From an uncultured Porphyromonadaceae bacterium (GTDB lineage: Bacteria; Bacteroidota; Bacteroidia; Bacteroidales; Muribaculaceae): 50,333 nt of DNA. Each line of letters starts with the position of its first letter. Positions within the stretch are counted from its first letter, which is position 1. Location of the stretch: contig CANRVB010000018.1 of assembly GCA_947643165.1 (NCBI GenBank), positions 1 through 50,333 of the forward strand, written 5' to 3'. Positions 46,489-50,333 of the stretch are shown here, piece by piece. Below the pieces are notes generated by a model, which saw only the letters and a list, made by a program, of their open reading frames with translations, had not been told where the DNA came from and did no database searches. The position numbers were made by a program, and so were the translations under genes.

Positions 46489-49035
46489 TCACTGAACCAC
46501 TCTGTAGTCACCACTTCCGGCGCCACTGTTCAGACTACGCTGGCCTGTCTTGAATATTCGGCCGAACGACCCGCTGTAGGATATTCCTATCACTACCATG
46601 CAGTGGTTATCGCGTATGCTTGTCATTTGTTCCTGCACTCTGTGTGCGAGTTTCGTGCTGCTCGGATATACAGTGCCCTCATTCTTCAGGAAGTACATCA
46701 AGCCACCGAACGCACGCCAGTGAGAGCCTATGCTCCTGGATATCCGCAACGCATTGTGATTCTCATTACGCATCAACGTAGGTCCGTAAAGATAACGCCC
46801 GGGATGACTCACAGAGAACTGGCACTGCCACTCACCTGCATAGCCTGTCAGCGAGAAGAACCAATCCGGACCGTTTGAGGTATACACACCATCCTGACAT
46901 ATATACTTGTAGTGACGGTATGCGAAATTGACCTGACCTGACAGATGACCGTTGAATATCTGGTTGAAGCCAACATTCACTTGCGGAGTCAGCTCATAGT
47001 TGTAATCGCCGTTCATCGGACGCGAAAGGAACTGCCCGTCGCCGAGATACTCGATTGTACCATAGATAGGATTCCAATTGTATGTCCAGTTGACGCTCGC
47101 CTGACACCACAATCTGTTGGCCTGCCAACGCACTGTAGGACTCACATTATACGATTTCTGAAGTTTCAGATCCGGATTGCCCGAACTGAGCAGATATCCG
47201 TCATAACGCAGCTCATAGTCAGTAACCTGCGTCAGGGATGGACGCACGGTCCAGAAACTGCCGTTCAGGTTCACATCAACCGTTTGGGATATCTGCTTCC
47301 ACAGATACAGGCTAAGATTTACAGTCGGTGTCTTGATCTGCGAATACTTCTCCTCGCCAGGATAGTTCACAAATCCCACAGATCCGTTAAAACTCGTGTA
47401 TACGGAGCCAAGTGATGCCTTCACCCCACCATATACCGAGTTGGTAGAGTTGCGCAGATACTGAACATACCTGTCAAGAAGATAGTCATTCTTCGAGCGT
47501 GAGTAGCTGAAACGGTATCCTAAGTTGAGATTGAACTTTCCAAACATACGCGCATAACTCGATTCAAACTTTACTGATCTTACCGAAGACTTCATATCCG
47601 ATGGATATTCGCGGATGGCTCCGCCTGACAAAGTGTCTGTAAGGTTTCGGGTGTAGTTCACATCACTTATGTTGCCGGCCGCCTGCATCTCCAGTTTGCC
47701 GTTTTCTTTCCAGTCCTTCTGAAAATAAATGTCAGGACTCACCGAAATATCGCTGTTGCGTATGTGGCTGTGACGGGTATAGTTGCCGGAATACGAATCC
47801 AGCACATCGGCATTTTCGTCAGCATGGCGTACTCCTCCACTCACATTGGTCTTTGCCATCAGAAATGCAGTTTCCGAGAATCGGTATGTATAGCTCAGAC
47901 GTCCGTTGTGAGTATTGTAGTCGAATGGCGACTTACGTCCGCGGCTCTCGATATCAATACGCGCGTCGGGCGCTATATAGCTGGTTAGCGTGTTGATAAC
48001 GCGCTCATTGTAGTCACGGTAACTGTAATTATACGACACTGAGAATTCCGACTTGCCCTGATTGTAGCTCGTACCGCCGTTAGCATCGATGAAACCGGTA
48101 TTTACAGCCGACTGAGCGAATCCCCACGCGCTTCCACCTTCCTGCGGCTCCTTTAGGACAATATTGATGACCACCGGAGGACGTCGTTCAATATACTTTG
48201 CCGGAATATCGGTGATATATTCTATTCGGCTGACGTTGGATGGGCGTATGGCCAACAGATCATTCATATCACGTTCTATACCATCGACCAGGATCACCGG
48301 AGCTTCATTGAACGCAGTGATAGACCGCTGAATCTCATCGACATACACACCCGGCAACGGCATTTGACCCAGTAGACCGTACACGTCCGACGAATGTTTA
48401 ACCTGCGATGTCGATGGACGGGCCGTCAGTTTACCACCCTCATCCACAGTCAGATACTTTGCCTCGACAGTAACCGAGTTCAGTTCTATAGGATTTGCAC
48501 GCACCACGACATTGACCGGCTTACCGCTGTTTACAGTCTGTGTGACAGGAATATATCCCAAGGCTGTCACTGTCAGATTTGCAGCAGTGACATTTGCCGG
48601 AATTACAAAATCGCCTACCGAATTGGTGACTCCGCTTCCTATAAACGTGGAGTCGCCTATCGTATAGAGACGTACTGTAGCATACTCTATTGCCTTACCG
48701 TTTTCATCAGTCACGCGGCCCTTCACCTTTGTTGAGGTAACCAGTCTTGGTTCCACAACCACAATCCGGCCACCATTGGCCATTGTAACCTTGACCGGAT
48801 AGAAACCCACGGCCTTGAAAACAGCTTTCACAGGGTCATCCGTATTTATCACGTCCGTAACAGGATAATCTTCCAATTGCTGATACATGAAACTGATGGA
48901 CACACTATCGGTAGAACGGTCTATCTGTTCCAACACTTTGGATAGAGATGTTCTTTCGGCCCTGATTGTTTTGGCGTCGGCCGACACATAGCACAGCAAT
49001 GCGACCACAGCTGCCATTATTACCCTTATTCTCAT
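46489..49035 (-). CDS. Outer-membrane receptor with STN, carboxypeptidase-regulatory and PF14905-like barrel domains
   Basis: The 848-residue protein has a signal peptide (about 1-21), an STN domain (about 24-95, with TSLSKVLEQIDRSTDSVSISF), a CarboxypepD_reg domain (about 101-175, with GRVTDENGKAIEYATVRL), a plug (about 190-300) and a barrel. The C-terminus passes the last strand (GISYSGSFGRIFKTGQRSLN), as in the OMP_b-brl_3 family. The STN domain implies signalling to a periplasmic anti-sigma partner. It overlaps the anti-sigma gene by four bases and is the last gene of a three-gene cassette. The ligand is not visible; the fucosidase gene next to it hints at fucosylated glycan, but a terminator separates them. 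Confidence 0.88.
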   Translation of the reverse strand: MRIRVIMAAVVALLCYVSADAKTIRAERTSLSKVLEQIDRSTDSVSISFMYQQLEDYPVTDVINTDDPVKAVFKAVGFYPVKVTMANGGRIVVVEPRLVTSTKVKGRVTDENGKAIEYATVRLYTIGDSTFIGSGVTNSVGDFVIPANVTAANLTVTALGYIPVTQTVNSGKPVNVVVRANPIELNSVTVEAKYLTVDEGGKLTARPSTSQVKHSSDVYGLLGQMPLPGVYVDEIQRSITAFNEAPVILVDGIERDMNDLLAIRPSNVSRIEYITDIPAKYIERRPPVVINIVLKEPQEGGSAWGFAQSAVNTGFIDANGGTSYNQGKSEFSVSYNYSYRDYNERVINTLTSYIAPDARIDIESRGRKSPFDYNTHNGRLSYTYRFSETAFLMAKTNVSGGVRHADENADVLDSYSGNYTRHSHIRNSDISVSPDIYFQKDWKENGKLEMQAAGNISDVNYTRNLTDTLSGGAIREYPSDMKSSVRSVKFESSYARMFGKFNLNLGYRFSYSRSKNDYLLDRYVQYLRNSTNSVYGGVKASLGSVYTSFNGSVGFVNYPGEEKYSQIKTPTVNLSLYLWKQISQTVDVNLNGSFWTVRPSLTQVTDYELRYDGYLLSSGNPDLKLQKSYNVSPTVRWQANRLWCQASVNWTYNWNPIYGTIEYLGDGQFLSRPMNGDYNYELTPQVNVGFNQIFNGHLSGQVNFAYRHYKYICQDGVYTSNGPDWFFSLTGYAGEWQCQFSVSHPGRYLYGPTLMRNENHNALRISRSIGSHWRAFGGLMYFLKNEGTVYPSSTKLAHRVQEQMTSIRDNHCMVVIGISYSGSFGRIFKTGQRSLNSGAGSGDYRVVQ

Positions 49036-49649
49036 CGCACACTCAATTTACATGAACCATTGTCAGTTCTTACCACTTTAGCATCGAGTTGATCGAACAC
49101 GCTCAACAGTTCCGCCAGATCGTCAACGCTACTTCCTGCCGGTATCGACAGATACAGCCGTATATCTATCTTGGCCGGATCGCACTCCACCTCCACATCA
49201 AACAGGTTGGCCACATCAGTGAGAATCTCATTGAGCGACATTTCCTCGTATACCTTATCCATGGCGAGCACATGCACTTCATTGCTCGCCACCGTGTCGG
49301 CTGGAGCATATATCACAAGAGCCGGTGATGATTCTTGCGCTGCCTCGACAGATGCGGTGGGCTGCGGTTCGGTTTTGAATGTCCAGCCGTTTTGGCGCAA
49401 GGCCACCGTAGCGGCGACACTGCCGACAACCACTGCGACACATGCAGCCGCAGCAATCTGCCGCCAGCTTAACGACAATACATTACGCCTTGCAGAAGGT
49501 AAGTTTGCTTTGAGCCGTTCCCACTCCTTATCAACATCCACAGCGGGGATATCGGCAACCGCTCTTCTCACCTTCGAAGCTGTTTCTAATAGGTCGCGGC
49601 GCTCATTCTCGCTCAGATTGCGACCTGTGTTTTCGCCATTATCGATCAT
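49032..49649 (-). CDS. FecR-like anti-sigma factor with STN/DUF4974-type domain, no FecR domain
   Basis: The 205-residue protein has a cytoplasmic part (about 1-60) with the anti-sigma motif VDVDKEWERLKANL and one membrane helix (about 64-84). A Pro/Ala/Ser linker and a C-terminal domain (about 123-205) follow, with the STN/DUF4974 pattern (MSLNEILTDVANLFDVEVECD). The middle FecR sandwich domain found in typical FecR proteins is absent. It overlaps both neighbours by four bases: the sigma gene upstream and the receptor downstream. The likely job is to hold the sigma factor at 49646-50152 until the receptor signals through STN contacts. Confidence 0.8.
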   Translation of the reverse strand: MIDNGENTGRNLSENERRDLLETASKVRRAVADIPAVDVDKEWERLKANLPSARRNVLSLSWRQIAAAACVAVVVGSVAATVALRQNGWTFKTEPQPTASVEAAQESSPALVIYAPADTVASNEVHVLAMDKVYEEMSLNEILTDVANLFDVEVECDPAKIDIRLYLSIPAGSSVDDLAELLSVFDQLDAKVVRTDNGSCKLSVR

Positions 49650-50152
49650 ATTGTATTTGGTTTTAAATATTTGCGTAATATCTTGAGTGCCGCCACAACG
49701 TGCTTGTTGACTGCCGATTGCGATATCGACAGATCTTCAGCCGCTTCTGCGTAACTACGTCCGTGCCTGAATACCGCATCGAATACCCTTGCCACAGCCG
49801 GCGAAAATTCTCTGCCGGCCACAAAATTTATGGCCTCGATTCTGGCTGAACGTTCGTCGGAGTCGCTACATGCATCATCAGCTACCTCATCCGGATCACC
49901 CGCGATCAACAGCGAATGCCGACGGGCAACATCCATCTTACGTATCCTGTCGGCGATCTCGTTGCGCAAGGATACTGCCAGATAGCCCGAAGAGTCATCA
50001 TCCATATCCTCTATTCTCGCATAAGCCCTCACCATAACGTCGTGAACGCAGTCGAGAGCATCATCCTTATCAAGAAGGGCTCTGAAAGCCGCTTCATACA
50101 GCTTCCGGAAGTTATTGCGGTATATATGTTCGAATTTGTCTTGTCTATTCAT
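49646..50152 (-). CDS. ECF-type RNA polymerase sigma factor
   Basis: The 168-residue protein has a sigma region 2 (YEAAFRALLDKDDALDCVHDVMVRAYARI and SGYLAVSLRNEIADRIRKM). Region 4 carries a helix-turn-helix (RSYAEAAEDLSISQSAVNKHVVAALKILRKYL, about 130-161). It overlaps the anti-sigma gene by four bases, forming a tight cassette with the receptor. No housekeeping promoter was found upstream, in keeping with autoregulation through an ECF-type promoter, but this is inference. Confidence 0.9.
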   Translation of the reverse strand: MNRQDKFEHIYRNNFRKLYEAAFRALLDKDDALDCVHDVMVRAYARIEDMDDDSSGYLAVSLRNEIADRIRKMDVARRHSLLIAGDPDEVADDACSDSDERSARIEAINFVAGREFSPAVARVFDAVFRHGRSYAEAAEDLSISQSAVNKHVVAALKILRKYLKPNTI

Positions 50153-50323
50153 TGTCCTTTTGAGGAGGAGTTTCTGTATATTCTACGTATTCATACCCTT
50201 TTTCATTACCTCTATCGCATATTTTTTTTACTCCCACTGTCAATATTCTCCATCTATATATGTTATATAGCATCTTTTGCGGCTCAAGCCGAAAACCCGG
50301 TGCATGAATTTTGAGAAAAGTGT

Positions 50324-50331
50324 TAAATTTG
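50324..50331 (+). promoter_or_regulatory. Possible -7 element at the right edge
   Basis: TAAATTTG on the plus strand fits the -7 consensus and could serve a gene beyond the window. No matching -33 element is at the right distance, so this is weak. Confidence 0.25.
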
Positions 50332-50333
50332 TG

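Overview
The window reads as a chromosomal segment of a gut Bacteroidales bacterium, most likely Muribaculaceae or a close relative. This is inferred from family content, not from a database search. The signs are ECF sigma/FecR-like anti-sigma/outer-membrane receptor cassettes, STN and carboxypeptidase-regulatory domains on receptors, a DUF4249 partner, a fimbrillin-like protein with a DUF5119 protein, an RprXY-type two-component system, and promoters that match the Bacteroidetes pattern TTTG-N19-21-TAnnTTTG. No phage, IS element, integrase or CRISPR array was seen.

Left part (1-6.2 kb): the 3' end of a DUF6377-type regulator; a recR-GNAT pair on the minus strand; then a plus-strand run panC-panD-ffh-folD (pantothenate/beta-alanine synthesis, protein targeting, one-carbon metabolism) followed by an ECF sigma gene. 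From 6.2 to 13 kb a minus-strand GH20 hexosaminidase lies between that sigma gene and a small anti-sigma gene, a TonB-dependent receptor and a DUF4249 lipoprotein. From 13.1 to 17.0 kb there is an outer-membrane barrel protein and a TPR/helix-turn-helix regulator with different base composition, followed by tRNA-His. A PL8 polysaccharide lyase lies at 17.5-19.5 kb.

Middle (19.6-34.6 kb): rprY-rprX, nhaA-lepA, a macroglobulin-like MG2 protein overlapping a GH84 hexosaminidase, adk, hpt, and on the plus strand nnr and a DUF4831 protein.

Right part (34.7-50.3 kb, all minus strand): a fimbrillin-like lipoprotein with a DUF5119 lipoprotein, a TlpA-type thioredoxin protein, a 6-phosphogluconolactonase-like lipoprotein with a small ABM-domain enzyme, two AT-rich orphan genes, dnaK, a GH29 alpha-L-fucosidase, and a complete sigma/anti-sigma/outer-membrane-receptor cassette.

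Taken together this is housekeeping chromosome with surface glycan use woven in. GH20, GH84, GH29 and PL8 enzymes would attack hexosamine, fucose and uronic-acid containing host glycans. Two sigma/anti-sigma circuits in which both the anti-sigma and the receptor carry an STN-type domain could couple outer-membrane binding to transcription. Genes are mostly on the minus strand and the plus strand is visibly C-rich over G, as expected if minus is the leading strand.
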